DNA from: Aldrovandia affinis
Lineage: Eukaryota > Chordata > Actinopteri > Notacanthiformes > Halosauridae
Direction of reading: 5' to 3'
DNA: 64,000 bases
NCBI GenBank assembly: GCA_029706075.1
Contig: JAINUG010000087.1
Coordinates: 2,666,001-2,730,000 of the forward strand
Shown here: piece after piece, positions 36,901 through 48,886 of the stretch
Layout: the number at the start of each line of letters is the position of its first letter
Position numbering within the stretch: position 1 is the stretch's first letter
Translations under genes and position numbers: made by a program
Notes under the pieces: generated by a model
Seen by the model: the letters and a program-made list of their open reading frames with translations, nothing else
Databases searched by the model: none
What the model was told of the DNA's origin: nothing

Positions 36901-38817
36901 AGGACCTGGTTCCCTGAAGCTCTGTTCTCCTTCAGATCCTAGGTGGATCCCTCAGTTTCTTCACCCTAGCCCTCCACTTCCTGCTCTCTCTTTCTCTCAC
37001 GTTGCCCCCCCCTTTACAGCACACCGGTGTGTCTCAGGAGGAGGGGATCCCTGTCTGTTGTGGCTGTGACCAACATAGAGAAAAACAGCCTACAGTGTGA
37101 GTTTAAAACTGCCAGAGAAGTCTCCTGCCTGGTCAGCTCACATTTAAATTGCAGGGTGTCTGTAGTGATGGGCTGTGGGCGGAGCCAAGCAGCAGTAGCA
37201 TCCAATCAGAGCTTGTTGGTGCTACATCAGCTTTTGTTTTGTTGCCCTCCCCCTGCCAAACCCTACCTGGGTAGAGGGACACTTAGGCAGGACACTTCAA
37301 ACTGTCTCTGAAAGGCCTGGGTGGCACCAACACCTCATGAAAAAGACCACAACTGGACCATCATCTAAAATATACACACAGCATAGTTTGCTGTGCACCT
37401 GGGCCCATGTAATTACAGCACACTCAGAGCGCCTGAGGGAGGTTATAATATAAGAGAGGTGTTAGAAAGCACCTCAGTTTGTTCTATGACAAAAAAATCT
37501 AACCCAAGGAAAGTGTTTGGTTGGATGGACCAAGAATTGGTAAAATCATTATGCATACTACATAAGTGTGTGCATGGTAATATGCACTGCCATAGATATT
37601 GGTAAGCACATGCTGCCAAGTATGCGAGTATGCGGTACGAACAAATATGTTTAAATTTGGAATTTGATTAAATATGGAAATTTAAATTCACGTCATCGGC
37701 ATGCTAATTTTGACCTATACATATTTTGAACACATTTATCTTAACTTCTTGAAGTATTTCATCAATAAGCCATCAATAAGTATGTTGAGAAAACAAAATA
37801 CTTGTTGACTAATAGCATTTATACAAAAGTATAAAGTAGTGTCACATAGCAAGAACTTCTGGAAACTACACGTTTGGATCAAATGTGCAGCAATGCATAC
37901 TATGTTTTTTTTTCTGAGTATATGAGAACACATCCAGGGAATTTCATATTCACTCTCACCAACTTGAGTTTTGGAACAATATTTGATATTTCAGTGACAA
38001 ACTTCCATAATTCTAAACATTCTGGGAAGTGTCCATGTTAGTGTTCATGTGTGTGTTCATGTGCGTGTTCATGTGCATGTTGATGCACTGTATGTGTTTT
38101 GAAACAGCCATTGTGTAAAGAGCCATTGACATTGTATGTACTTCCAACAAAAACTAGTAGACTTTCCAAATAAATCTTCAAACTAATTTTTAACTCTAAT
38201 TGTATGGACTTCAGACTTATTTGTGCCCGAGCTGATGTTTCTCTGGATATGCAGGGCATTAAGCTGTGTTTAAAGACTGTGTTAGGACACTGACTGTTTG
38301 ACCCAAGACTGGATTTAATTCTGAAATACCTATTTCTTTAAAGTTCTTTAAATACTGGAATGATAATAAAGAGCTGCTACAATTCACAGCAGTTCTGCTT
38401 TTCTTCTCCCATTCATTTCTGTTCACTTTCAGGGTCTGTTCTCTCTCAACAAACTAATCTCCAATCAGAGGTTATTTGACCAACATTGTACATCAATACT
38501 ATCAAGGTCTGCGAGCTCCATTATTTATGAATCTGTGTTCTATTATCTGAATGCAATGCCAATGTTTTCTGTGATCAAACGGCCAGGATAAATTGCATGC
38601 AAAAGTGCATTTAAATCCCAAACCTTCCTGATAAGTCTTCTAGCACTCTTCGGCACTGTTTATCCTGCAACTCCACCAGTGCTGATGGACTCTCAATATC
38701 TTTGCACTGATTCATTTGAAGTCATTACCTTCCGTTGTTAAACCGAAACAAACAAAGGGGCAATTAAAGCTCCATTGTTAATTGCAAACAATCCATCATT
38801 AATATTGATTAACTGTA
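36901..38817. other. 5' flank of the kazald gene
   Basis: GC-moderate to about 37330, then AT rich. A degenerate gtgttcatgt repeat lies at 38040-38080. No gene recognised. Confidence 0.4.
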
Positions 38818-39177
38818 GGGTGCTGATCTATTTCTCTGTGTACTACCTAATGAGCAGGCACTGCTGTAGTCTGCTGATCTCTTTCTCCATGTACTACCTA
38901 ATGAGCAGGCACTGCTGTAGTCTGCTGATCTCTTTCTCCGTGTACTACCTAATGAGCAGGCACTGCTGTAGTCTGCTGATCTCTTTCTCCGTGTACTACC
39001 TAATGAGCAGGCACTAATGTATTGTGCTGATCTCTTGCTCCGTGTACTACCTAATGAGCAGGCACTGCTGTAGTCTGCTGATCTCTTTCTCCGTGTACTA
39101 CCTAATGAGCAGGCACTGCTGTAGTGTGCTGATCTCTTTCTCCGTGTACTACCTAATGAGCAGGCACGGCTGTAGTT
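38818..39177. repeat. 51-bp minisatellite, about seven copies
   Basis: The units carry tactacctaatgagcaggca and ctgctgatctctttctcc with a 51-base period. One unit (near 39020) differs (aatgtattgtg). As 51 bases are 17 codons, one frame per strand stays open throughout and gives a false protein repeat (ACSLGSTRRKRSADYSS on minus). Confidence 0.95.
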
Positions 39178-39344
39178 AATTGCTGCAGGCAGGCACATTG
39201 GACCATTGGAATGATGATGGGAAAGTGAGAGCAGCTCCAGGTAATTAAAGCCTATTTCCCCACATCGAATCTGCAACATTGCTGGGTTCAATTATCTGGG
39301 CAAGCCATTCTGTTTATGGTAGGCCTATATGGTGAGCCTATAAA

Positions 39345-39560
39345 TGTGGGGCCTAATGTGTCCACTGTAAGTGTGTGAGGCCTAATGTGTCCACTATGAC
39401 TGTGTGAGGACTAATGTGTCCACTGCTAGTGTTGGGGCCTAATGTGTGACACCCACTGTAAGTGTATGGGGCCTATTGTGTCCACTGTGACTGTGGGAGC
39501 CTAATGTGTCCACTGTAAGGGTGTAGGGCCTAATGTGTCCACTTTGACTGTGCGGGGGCA
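39345..39560. repeat. 28-29 bp minisatellite, about seven copies
   Basis: The units contain gcctaatgtgtccactgtaa followed by a gtgtg-rich spacer. Starts at about 39352, 39381, 39410, 39438, 39472, 39500 and 39529 show slightly varying unit lengths. It lies 170 bases from the 51-bp array but shares no sequence with it. Confidence 0.9.
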
Positions 39561-41441
39561 ACTGTATGTCCTGTAAGTGTGCATGATATCTTTTCTTTTT
39601 TCCCAGCCAATACTGTTGCCCTTCCCTCCTGCCAGTCAGAAAGTCAGAGCTGAGTGTTGAGAACAGCTGAGGAGGAGGAGGAGGAGGGGTGGGATAGGTG
39701 ATGTGTGTGTCCTAGGTCCCGAATTCCTGAGAGGTGTGCTGTGAGGCGCCATCCCCCCACCCCACCCCACCATGCTGCTGGTCATAAAGACATTGTTGGA
39801 GTATGTGAGTCAAACCGAGGAGAGGTGGGTGTTTTAAACACAGGCTAAAAACAATCTCAAACCATTTTGACTCAATCAGTGTGTGAGTTTACAGAAAGAA
39901 TGCCAGCTGTCTGTGGAACTGAGGGTCTCGTACACAAAGGTCACAGTCAAGGTCACACAAAGGTCACAGTTGATGGGGTAGAAAAGACACATATTTTGCA
40001 CATCAGGGAGTTTACTCTTACTGTACTACTGTTAAATCAAATGAATTTGCAATAAGATCCTATAAGGTGACTACTACTGTTAGACACCCCAGTATTGATC
40101 AGTCAGTCACTGCCTTGCATGTGAAAACACATCAAACAATAACTCTGCTGTCAACTTCTAAGCAGCTTGCCTGACAACGTTGTAAGACTTGGGGCTGTTC
40201 AAATGCAATCCCATTAAGAGAACTGAAATGTTGCTTCCAGAGAAAGACTTTTCTTGCAAGAAGTCAGCATTTCAGGCCAGGTCTTAATTAAAGCCAACTC
40301 GGGCATGTAACTGCATCAACCGCAAATTCTTCTGCAGCTGTCCAACACCCGACATTACAGGAAAATTAGTGAGCACAACAGCCATGGTGTCTGGGAAGCT
40401 CAAAAAGACACTCATTCCTAAATGGTGCCATTGGCACTTGCAGGACGCCAGACTGGTAATTGCCCGTCCAATGAGCTGCTCCGCTAATGTGAGAGAGGTC
40501 AGTGGCCACTCCCCATTGCCCCAGAGCCCCAAGCATTTGGGCAGTTAGCAAAGGTCAACAGATCGCCCTCCAATAGTTACTATTGGTGAGCAGAAGTTGC
40601 TCAGGTTAGGAATAATTTCATGGCAAAGAGAAAACAAAATAGCAACTTAATTTATTAAATGTATTGATGCTAGTTATGGAATTGCCAAAACACTGCCACT
40701 CTTCTATTTAAATGTCCATGACATGGTAGCTACTGTCATCCCTTACGAAAAGGTTTAAACAAAATATAAAAAGAACATAAAAAGATACAACGTAATATGC
40801 ATGGCAAAATGGTGACATTTTAAACAAAATTCTAAAATATATTGTACCAAATATATGTCATATATTCCAGTGCCTGTTATTGCCACTGTAATGTTTATCA
40901 TTTAAATCATACAGCATATTGAAGAATATATAGTACAATATGTGCTATTTTACCACATGTTGTGGTTAGCTAAGATAATATTAAATATTTTCTAATATAC
41001 AGAAAGGCATTAATTATGCAATAAATACATTTGACTGCCTTAATTCCCCAGAAGTTTATATTCACAAAAAAAATAAAAAAATTGTATTCTCAGTATATCC
41101 CAACAATTACTTTCTCAAAAATCAAAATGTCACACCAGCATTGTATCACTACCTTATATGGTAGAATGGTTTACATACTGTATGTAAATGGAAAGTGTCC
41201 CTCCATCCATGGTTACAAAATATCAGGGAAAACATGGCTTGACAATGGCTTAACAAGCACATTACTATCAATTGCACTTGCACAATTACACTTACTATCA
41301 TGAATGGGCTCCTGCACATCTTGCAGCTATTGAAGACGTGCACAGTGGTGCACACAATTGAAGAGAGTGCATGCACTTCAGAGCTTTGGAAAACTCTATA
41401 CATTTCTCATAGTTTATTTGGATTTATTATTTGGTTGTACA

Positions 41442-41681
41442 ATGCCAAAAGCCCCAAAGAAGACCCAGTTCGCTGAACGTGAGGCTTTCCATGAGACATT
41501 AACAGACACTAAGTAGTTTTATGAGTGTGCAATGAGGGCAGACATTTGCCAGAAGTGCAATTTTGTCTTGGCTAAAGCCGCTTGCTGCAAGGTGCGCAGT
41601 GTGGCCTCGGCTTTACGGGAATTGCACAAGAGGTCACGTGAGATATTGAGTGACCCAAGCATGGGCATCTGTCCTTTACAG
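41442..41681 (+). pseudogene. coding-like segment with one in-frame TAG and a splice donor
   Basis: From ATG at 41442 the frame reads MPKAPKKTQFAEREAFHETL, has a single TAG at codon 25, then continues open for 55 codons through FYECAMRADICQKCNFVLAK and SVASALRELHKRSREIL to ICPLQ, where cag|gtaggt gives a consensus donor at 41681. The protein is basic, with five cysteines and an amphipathic helix-like stretch. I do not recognise the family. It may be a decayed exon, an unknown repeat protein, or chance. No acceptor and second exon were found downstream. Confidence 0.3.
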
Positions 41682-42068
41682 GTAGGTGTGGGTAATGTGT
41701 GTGCACACTAACAGGTAGGTAGTAATCCTGACAGCAGAGCTGACACTAATCATGTTGCACTCAGAACAGGACAAACCAGTGGTGGACACCATCAGAAACT
41801 ATTACAACAATGTTAGTAATGGGCAAGATAAATAATCCAATATCAGTTGGAGCTCCGGTACTTGTAGTGTAGTCCAAGAAAATGATTGAAAAATGATAAA
41901 GAGAAATAGAATCAAAACCAATTTTCCATTTACACCAGTACAAATATGCAGAAAATACAGACACAAACTAGGTTTGGGAAAACTACGTTTTCTACCATAG
42001 ACTCCCATTCCTTTCCCTTCTGAAATGAATCTAGTGAATTCTTCTAATGTGAATTATCCTGTGGTTCT

Positions 42069-42240
42069 GTGTGGCTCAGTAGGAAGAACATGGTGCTGAC
42101 AATGCTTAAATTGTGGGATTCCCATTGGGACCACATATAGTACAGTCTGCTAAATGCTTAAAATGTATATAGTGAAAAATGTATGCATTTACTACTGTAT
42201 GTTGCTTTGGATAAAAGTGTCTGCTAAATAGCATATGTTA
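42069..42240 (+). repeat. tRNA-derived SINE
   Basis: A head with an A-box-like word (gtggctcagtaggaag, 42071) and a degenerate B box is followed by a short body and the tail gttgctttggataaaagtgt, with loop GGATA. It has the same architecture as the SINE at 55.5 kb, in plus orientation. Confidence 0.7.
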
Positions 42241-42639
42241 TGTTATTCTACATTTGCAGACTGGAGCTATGGCAGCTCTAACATGCAGCATATCAGAGCT
42301 CCAGCTAGATTTCTCAATTACTAATTTACTGTGCTCTCAGTGTGCGGAATAGCCATTTCTTAGTGGGAGGGAAAAGACAATGCCATAATGTCTGAACGGC
42401 TTGTTTATGGCCACAGAAACCATGAGCTCACACAATAACCCAAACCTCCTATCTGAGTGTTCTCTTCCCCTGGTCTCAGGAGTACGTCCTAAAGTTGTTT
42501 TTATTCTCTGCTCATGTTGTCAGTTCTCGCTGTGTTCCCATTTAAAAAGGAAAGGGAAGCACAATCCTATTAAGATCGATGGCCTCTTATTTTTTTTTAA
42601 CGTTTCTCTTCTATATATTTGAAAGATTGCCTTTCGGTA

Positions 42640-43010
42640 TGAAATGGGCCCCTTATGCTGGGAAAACAAGATCATTTAATAAGCATACACAAGAAGGCAG
42701 AGGGAGCAAATAGCCATCCAGACGTCAATTTCTCCAAAAAGAAATGCTCCCCTTACAGAATGATGAGGTAGCCATTGTGGAGCCTTGAAAATGGCAATTA
42801 TTTTATTATGTTGGCACAGAGAGGAAGTCATACGTGGAGATAATTCAAAGCAGAAGATGTTAAAAGCTATGAAGGCGTATTACCGTTTGAATGCTCATCG
42901 TATTATGGTAAGTGCTAACTGGGGACGTATACACTTCACCGTGGGGATCATTCAAAGTGGACCCTGATAACATAAAGGCAATGATTCATTGTGGTGAGTC
43001 GAGGACATAA
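42640..43010. promoter_or_regulatory. candidate conserved non-coding block
   Basis: Repeat-free sequence with agatcatttaataagcatac, gcaaatagccatccagacgt, ggcaattattttattatgtt and cgtattaccgtttgaatgct. No coding signature. Confidence 0.3.
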
Positions 43011-43318
43011 GGCCTTTTATGACACTTTTATTGCTGTTTACTTCCCCACTCTAGAATGTCAGCATTTACCTTGGACATCAAACCTTTCACGTTAAAGAAG
43101 GAAAACGCTTTTGATCATTCTAAAAAATTAAAAAACCCTAGTAAGTAGGAACAAATAAAATAAGAGGGGGAATGTCTTAAAAGCTTCAGTGTCGACTCTG
43201 GAAGGGATGGCATGGCTTTGGTGCAGAGCTGAGACGGCATTCACTGGAAAGTGCATTGATTGTAAACACATACACACACATTCATACATGTATGCACACT
43301 CACCCATACTGTGCACAT

Positions 43319-43320
<2 letters not shown>

Positions 43321-43361
<41 letters not shown>
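43321..43361. repeat. (TA)n microsatellite, about 19 units
   Basis: A pure alternating AT run of about 38 bases, cruciform-prone, between CA-rich flanks (43265-43320 and 43367-43395). Confidence 0.97.
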
Positions 43362-43594
43362 TTACGCACAGACACACCCACACCTACACACTCAGGCATA
43401 TCTCTCGGCACCACAATACATAATAGACAAGACTTATGCATTTATATACAGTATATACATACACTGAAGGATAATCGCATACAGCACTAGCTTCTTATAT
43501 AGGCTGATAGCTAAATTATATATATATCATGTCACTTATCATACTTTTCTAATAAATGATAAATTGGTAACTTGAATACCTCTTTAAAAAGAAT

Positions 43595-43700
43595 CATTAC
43601 ATTTATATTTACATTCAGTCATTTAGCAGATGCTCTTACCCAGAGACAATTACAGCATGCTAACACAAAAGATTAGGCAACAAGTACCTAATCATACGCT
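43595..43700 (-). repeat. SINE/LINE tail remnant
   Basis: On the minus strand the tail reads gtctctgggtaagagcatct followed by gctaaatgactgaatg, with stem ctct/agag and a changed loop (GGGTA). The AT-rich plus-strand start (acatttatatttacattc) is the reversed A/T tail. Confidence 0.6.
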
Positions 43701-44089
43701 GAAAATAACATCACAGAGATGATAGCTGATAGAATTACATTGATAAAAAAACAGGCTTTGAAAATCATGCTATACAAAGTGCAAAAACAGCATGAGATCA
43801 AGGAGTCATTATGCCAAATTAAATTGAGTGAAGGCATCAAAAGGCAGGTATGATACAAATCTGGATACAAAAGTCAAGATAAAACAATAGATAAGTAAAT
43901 GTCTAAATGAATAAATAAATAAAGTCATAAATGACATCAGACTCCGTTTCCCAAAAGTCACTGCCGGTGCATGCCTCGAGTTGAATAATTGAATATGGTG
44001 TACATAATTCATTTGAAGTGTTTTCTCATTAAAGTCCCCCAGGGAGTAGGATAGCGGGAAACACAGGGCTACAGCCCAAGTGTCTCTCA

Positions 44090-44141
44090 CCCCCACACAC
44101 ACACACATGTGGGCGCGCACACACACACACACATGTGCACG

Positions 44142-44175
<34 letters not shown>
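44090..44175. repeat. (CA)n microsatellite with GC interruptions
   Basis: CA runs are interrupted by tgtgggcgcgca and tgtgcacgcacg, ending in an uninterrupted CA tract of about 28 bases to 44174. Confidence 0.95.
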
Positions 44176-44177
<2 letters not shown>

Positions 44178-44809
44178 GGTTTTCATACTTTTATGAAGGA
44201 TTCTTATAAGGCCTCAAGATCAGATCACACCCCCTCAGATGAAAACGTGGATTCTCATTGGCCGATACGCAGATTAATGGTCAAGGTGAAAGAGCCCATT
44301 CATTAATAATTACTTTGTTCTGCACACAGTCCATTGAAGGCTTCCTGTAAAACCTCTGTGAGCTCGTTCAATAATGAGAACAATTTAGCGGATGTAGCAA
44401 ACGAGTTGTGCCTTTTCTGCCATTTCCAAGCAGTCTTTCAAAGCAAGTAACATCACACTCTAGTGGACTTTTGAGAGATTTTTCTTTGTATACTTTGTAC
44501 TATAGCACCTAGTCAATTAGCTCAAATTATCTCAATTAGCTGAATTATACATGCTAAACCATTTTCGACTATGAACAGTTTTCTTAAATATAAAGTCACT
44601 GAATCTTACCTGTATTAAGTAAACCACAGAGAATGGCACTATTATTTAATTTGCCAGAATATTTAGGGAGTCCAGGATGGACAAAATGAAAATACTAAAT
44701 TTCAAGGAATCTATCTATTTAAGCAAACAAAAAAACAAAAAACAAAGGAGAAACAAAATTTAAAAAATAAGCACTAGAGATTTGAGATGCTCAAACTTTT
44801 TTTTTTCCA

Positions 44810-45270
44810 CTGACCCCTCTCGCTCCATCTGCCGTCTAGCCTTGAAGAATCTGTTCCACTCAGCGAGCCAAACCGGGTCTTTATTGGCCCTAATGGCGCT
44901 ATCAGCCGAGCCGCCAAACCCAATTACCACTTAAGAAGGGAGGCCTCCCCAGCTAATCATGGCCGCCTAACGTGATTTAGCCGTGATGAAGAGACGGGAT
45001 AAATAGCAGTTAATGGAGGGAGAATGATCTCACAAATACAAAAAACTCAATTCATTTCTCCTGGAGAGCAATCTGTCCGATTCAGGGCTAATGGAGTGGA
45101 GTTTCATTAGGCTTGGGGCCTAGGCACCGACACGTCCCTTTACCATTCCGATGACAAAATCCAAATGCAGAAATTGTCTCTACTCTCGGAGCTAGTCCTC
45201 GTGACCTTCCAGGTGGTAACCATGGTAATGCGAGGGTAGACAGCCGTCGAAGGCAATTCATACTTGTTGT
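44810..45270. promoter_or_regulatory. candidate conserved non-coding block
   Basis: Strongly enhancer-like by eye: ttattggccctaatggcgct, aacccaattaccacttaaga, agctaatcatggccgcctaa, cgtgatttagccgtgatgaa and atagcagttaatggagggag in about 460 bases, with abrupt change to simple AT-rich sequence on both sides. Confidence 0.35.
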
Positions 45271-45679
45271 GCTAAAGATGAGTCTTGAGAAGAAAGTGGC
45301 TTATTATCTGTGATTGTTTTTTGTTTTTTATAACGCTAATTACAACAAATAAATCTATACTCAATTAATTGAAAGGTAGTTTCTGCCACTTTGAAAATTC
45401 TATATGTATTTTCAGGTATGAACAAAAAAAGATGTGCACTTTCTAATAATGTTCAAATATGACATATTAAGTCATATCGTAGAATTAATCAATTATTTAA
45501 ATTACAATTAGTTCTGTGTATATATACTTAAAAAAAAAAATCTTTTTTTCTTTTTTTCAAGATGCCCCATTTTACAATAAAAGCCGTATTTGCCTATTAT
45601 AGTGTATAATAACAACATTTAACATGCCAATGATTCATTGTGTTATTGATTTGAAACACACACACATACACACCATATA

Positions 45680-46795
45680 TACAGTGCCCCTTTAAAAGTC
45701 TACACCCCGTCTCAAAGATGTTGCCTTACAGCCTGATATTAAAACATACTAAATCAGACTTTTTCCATCTTTATTTCCACATTTCACCCCAAAACTGTGA
45801 AAGTGAAAAAACTAAATAAAATAAAAAAAAAATAAAATAAAAATAACTTGGATTGATATGTCTACACCCTGCTTATCATACCACTAGCTCAGGGATAACC
45901 AATCACCTTCCAGATCACACACCAAGCTAATTGGCCTCCACCTACTGTATGTTCAATTGTAGTGATTCTGATTACTTCAGAAAAAAATCAGCTAAAATCA
46001 GGATTCCACTGCTGGGTCGTGCACTTCAGAGTAAAGAATCCACTATGAGCAACAAGGAGCTTTAAAAAAAAACTAGAACGATTTAAAACGCCATAAATAT
46101 CCCTTGGAGCATGGTTATTCCTTCCAGCATAATTAAGAAGTATAAAGTGCATGGCACCACCAGGAATTTGCCTAGATTAGGCCGTCCGTCCAAGCTGGAT
46201 GAACAAGACGGAGACTGATCAGAGAGGCCACCAAAAGGCCAATGGCAACTATGAAGGAGCTACAGGACTTTATGGCAACGAGTGGTCAATGTGTGATGTG
46301 TCAACAATACAGAAAGCTCTCCACAATTCTGGTCTGTATGGTAGGGTGGCAGGAATGAAGTCACAAAAACAAAAAAAAGTCCACATACCTGTTTGAGGTA
46401 TGCAAAAAAACACTGAAGCCATGTGGCAAAAGGTGTTATGGTCAGATGAAACCAAGATATACATTTTTGGCCTAAATACAAAACGTAATGTTTGGTAAAA
46501 ATCCAATACAGCACATCATCCAAAGAACACCATCCCTACTATAAAGCATGGTGGTGGCAGCATTCTGTATGGGGTGTTTCCTTCAGCAGGGACTGGGGCA
46601 CTTGTCAGGATGGAAGGGAAAATGGATGGAGTAAAATACAGAAAAAGGCCTGAGGAAAACCTGCTGCACTCTGAAAGAAAGTTGAAATGGGGAAGGAGGT
46701 TTACCTTTCAGCATGACAACAACCCAAAGCACACAGCTAAAGCAACAGTGGAGTGGCTAGAAAACAAAAAGTGAATTTTCTTGAGTTGCCTTGTC
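45680..46795 (+). pseudogene. degenerate Tc1-like transposon
   Basis: The left part (acagtgcccctttaaaagtc and tacaccctgcttatcatacc) resembles a Tc1-type terminal and untranslated region. Transposase remnants follow in broken frames: an HTH-like stretch near 46020-46190, tggtcagatgaaaccaagat (WSDETK) near 46440, aagcatggtggtggcagcat (KHGGGSI) near 46546 and [20 protein letters not shown] near 46710-46770. Many stops and frameshifts make it inactive. Confidence 0.7.
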
Positions 46796-46939
46796 ACACT
46801 TCAATCCTTGTTCTTACTTCATGGAATCAAAATGGATTTCATTTGGACTTCTTGCCACTAATCAACACAAAATTTTCTAATGGAAAGAAAACCCTAAAGC
46901 TTTCCAAAAATTAATTACAAATAATTGATTATTTAAATG

Positions 46940-47235
46940 CCAATGCCGACTGTATCGGTGGGCCAGGATACCTCAAACTTGAAATCGGCATTGGCACAAA
47001 ACAAAAATAAATAAATAAAAAATATAAAAATCGGCACTGCCACTATGGGGCAGCAATTGGCTGTCCACCCCAGGGAGGGGGGAGGGATAAAAGCCGAATG
47101 AGCTCGGAGGAGGCGGTGCAGCACTCACTACCAGTCTCGGGACTATGGCAGCAAATTCTCATACGAGGGAGGGGATAATTGACATGAAAAAGAGAGGGTA
47201 TAATTGGATACTAGATTGGGAGAAAAAATGGGAAT
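46940..47235 (+). repeat. SINE of the same long family
   Basis: Blocks in order are caatgccgactgtatcggtg, a middle with ttggctgtccaccccaggga and gagctcggaggaggcggtgc, and a tail attggatactagattgggag followed by an A-rich stretch. The order resembles the SINE at 19 kb. It follows directly on a degenerate Tc1-like element. Confidence 0.5.
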
Positions 47236-47639
47236 AAACAGCAAAAATTTAAAATCAAAAACAAATATGTAAATATCAGGTATTTATTGAGCTCTAATTA
47301 GTTAATAATTATATTATATGTTAATTTATTATAGCAACAATATATACATAATTTATTTAACCAATTCCACTGAGATTTAAAAAAAACTATTTTATACAGC
47401 CATACAGTACATGTATTAGTGATACTATAGAATCCAAAATGTTAAAATGTTATTCTCTATATATATACACAATATAGTGATACTATGGAATCCAAAATGT
47501 TACTCTTTCAGTCATAAGAAAAAGGGTCAGATGAAGAGGAAGAGAGAGCAAGGAGAAAGAGGAGTGATAGAGGAAAAGAACAAGAAGATAAAGAAGAATC
47601 ATGGAGAAGTTTGTGCCATGTGTTTGGTTGCCTGTGCAT

Positions 47640-47692
47640 GTAGAACATAAGAATATATGACAGTGGGAACAGGCCATTCAGCCTCTCTAGAA
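47640..47692 (+). repeat. dispersed repeat fragment
   Basis: The words gaacataagaatatatgaca and gaacaggccattcagcctct match a repeat common in many fishes. A related word (gacaagaacgggccattcgg) lies at about 49990. Family name not assigned. Confidence 0.4.
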
Positions 47693-47959
47693 TAATTTGC
47701 CTACTGTGTGTGTCTGTATATGTGTGCGTTTGAGCAAATAAGCATGTGTGTGAGTGTGGGGAAATAGCAGTTATGATACACTTCTAGTAAAGTCCATACA
47801 GCAGTGACAGACACAGCGACTAAGCGGCAAGCGGTGACTTTCTCCCAGCCTACAAACACAAGCGCAACCATCTCTCGACTATCAGTTCAATAAACAGAAT
47901 CTTCACAAATGACCCTCATGCTTATTGTCATTTGAGGGGGATGAGTCATGGTTTCGGAG

Positions 47960-48125
47960 GGGGGGTGTGTGTGTGGGGGGGGGGTGGAAGGGGGTATGTG
48001 GATATGATCCAGAGGCTGGACAGTGGACAGGGCGTGGGCCTGTGTGTGTGTGTGTGTGTGGGGGGGGGGTGGAAGGGGGTATGTGGATATGATCCAGAAG
48101 CTGGGCAGTGGACAGGGCGTGGGGA
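47960..48125. repeat. 85-bp tandem duplication with GT and G runs
   Basis: The block ggaagggggtatgtggatat ... gtggacagggcgtggg occurs at 47986 and again at 48071 with three differences. Each copy is preceded by a GT run and a run of about nine G. Confidence 0.9.
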
Positions 48126-48164
48126 CCCATGCAGAGTTCGCAGACGGACATCAGGCCAACCCAG

Positions 48165-48345
48165 AGTTAAAATCCTATTAGTTTGAGTTGGGAATTGGAT
48201 TATCCTCGTCGAGAATCGCCCGTCTGGCAACTAGGGTCTAATTTGCGCCAATCAACAGCAATTATTGAGGGGAAGGGAGCTCTTATTAGGCAGCTTCATC
48301 CACTTAGACTAATGAATGGGCCAAATTCAATCTCTGCTGGGAGGG
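48165..48345. promoter_or_regulatory. candidate conserved non-coding block
   Basis: A short island with gggaattggattatcctcgt, gggtctaatttgcgccaatc, aacagcaattattgagggga and cttattaggcagcttcatcc, just after the 85-bp duplication. No gene seen. Confidence 0.3.
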
Positions 48346-48886
48346 GGGCAGTGGGGGGCACCGGGAGGAGATGTAGAGGGGATCCACTGCTCAGAGCGGG
48401 GGGCAGCACAGTTATCTGTCTCATCTGGGGGGGGGTGGCGCCTCTGGCTTGGATCTCTTCTTATTTCTTATTTTCTCTTATGGTCAAATGTTCCAAAGAT
48501 AACATTCAGAGTCCCAATGTGAAATGAGCAGATGTAGGATGCACCTTTTGTGGCGGTGTGGTTTTGAGTGTTAGACAGAGAGTGGAGGGACATCAAAAAC
48601 CACTAGGATATGCACTGTATCTGTTCTCACAGTGTGAATGCTGTGGCCCACATTGTTAACTGGCCAGTTCAATAATGCTCTTGTTTCTTCATCTAGATTG
48701 GCCAGACCCACTTATTAGCATAATCTTCTGTCCTCTTGATTGCTATTCCTAGTTTCTGACATGAGTATCAGACGGCCTAGCAAACATGACAAGAATGGCT
48801 CTGTTCATTAATGTCCAGGTGTACTGCAGACAAGACCAAGGTGGTCGTATTGTACACGTTTCAAGGAGTATTTGTATATGATGCTG

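Noticed and set aside
38809-39291. 160-codon repeat protein on the minus strand
   Set aside because: It is the 51-bp minisatellite read in the frame that happens to lack stops.
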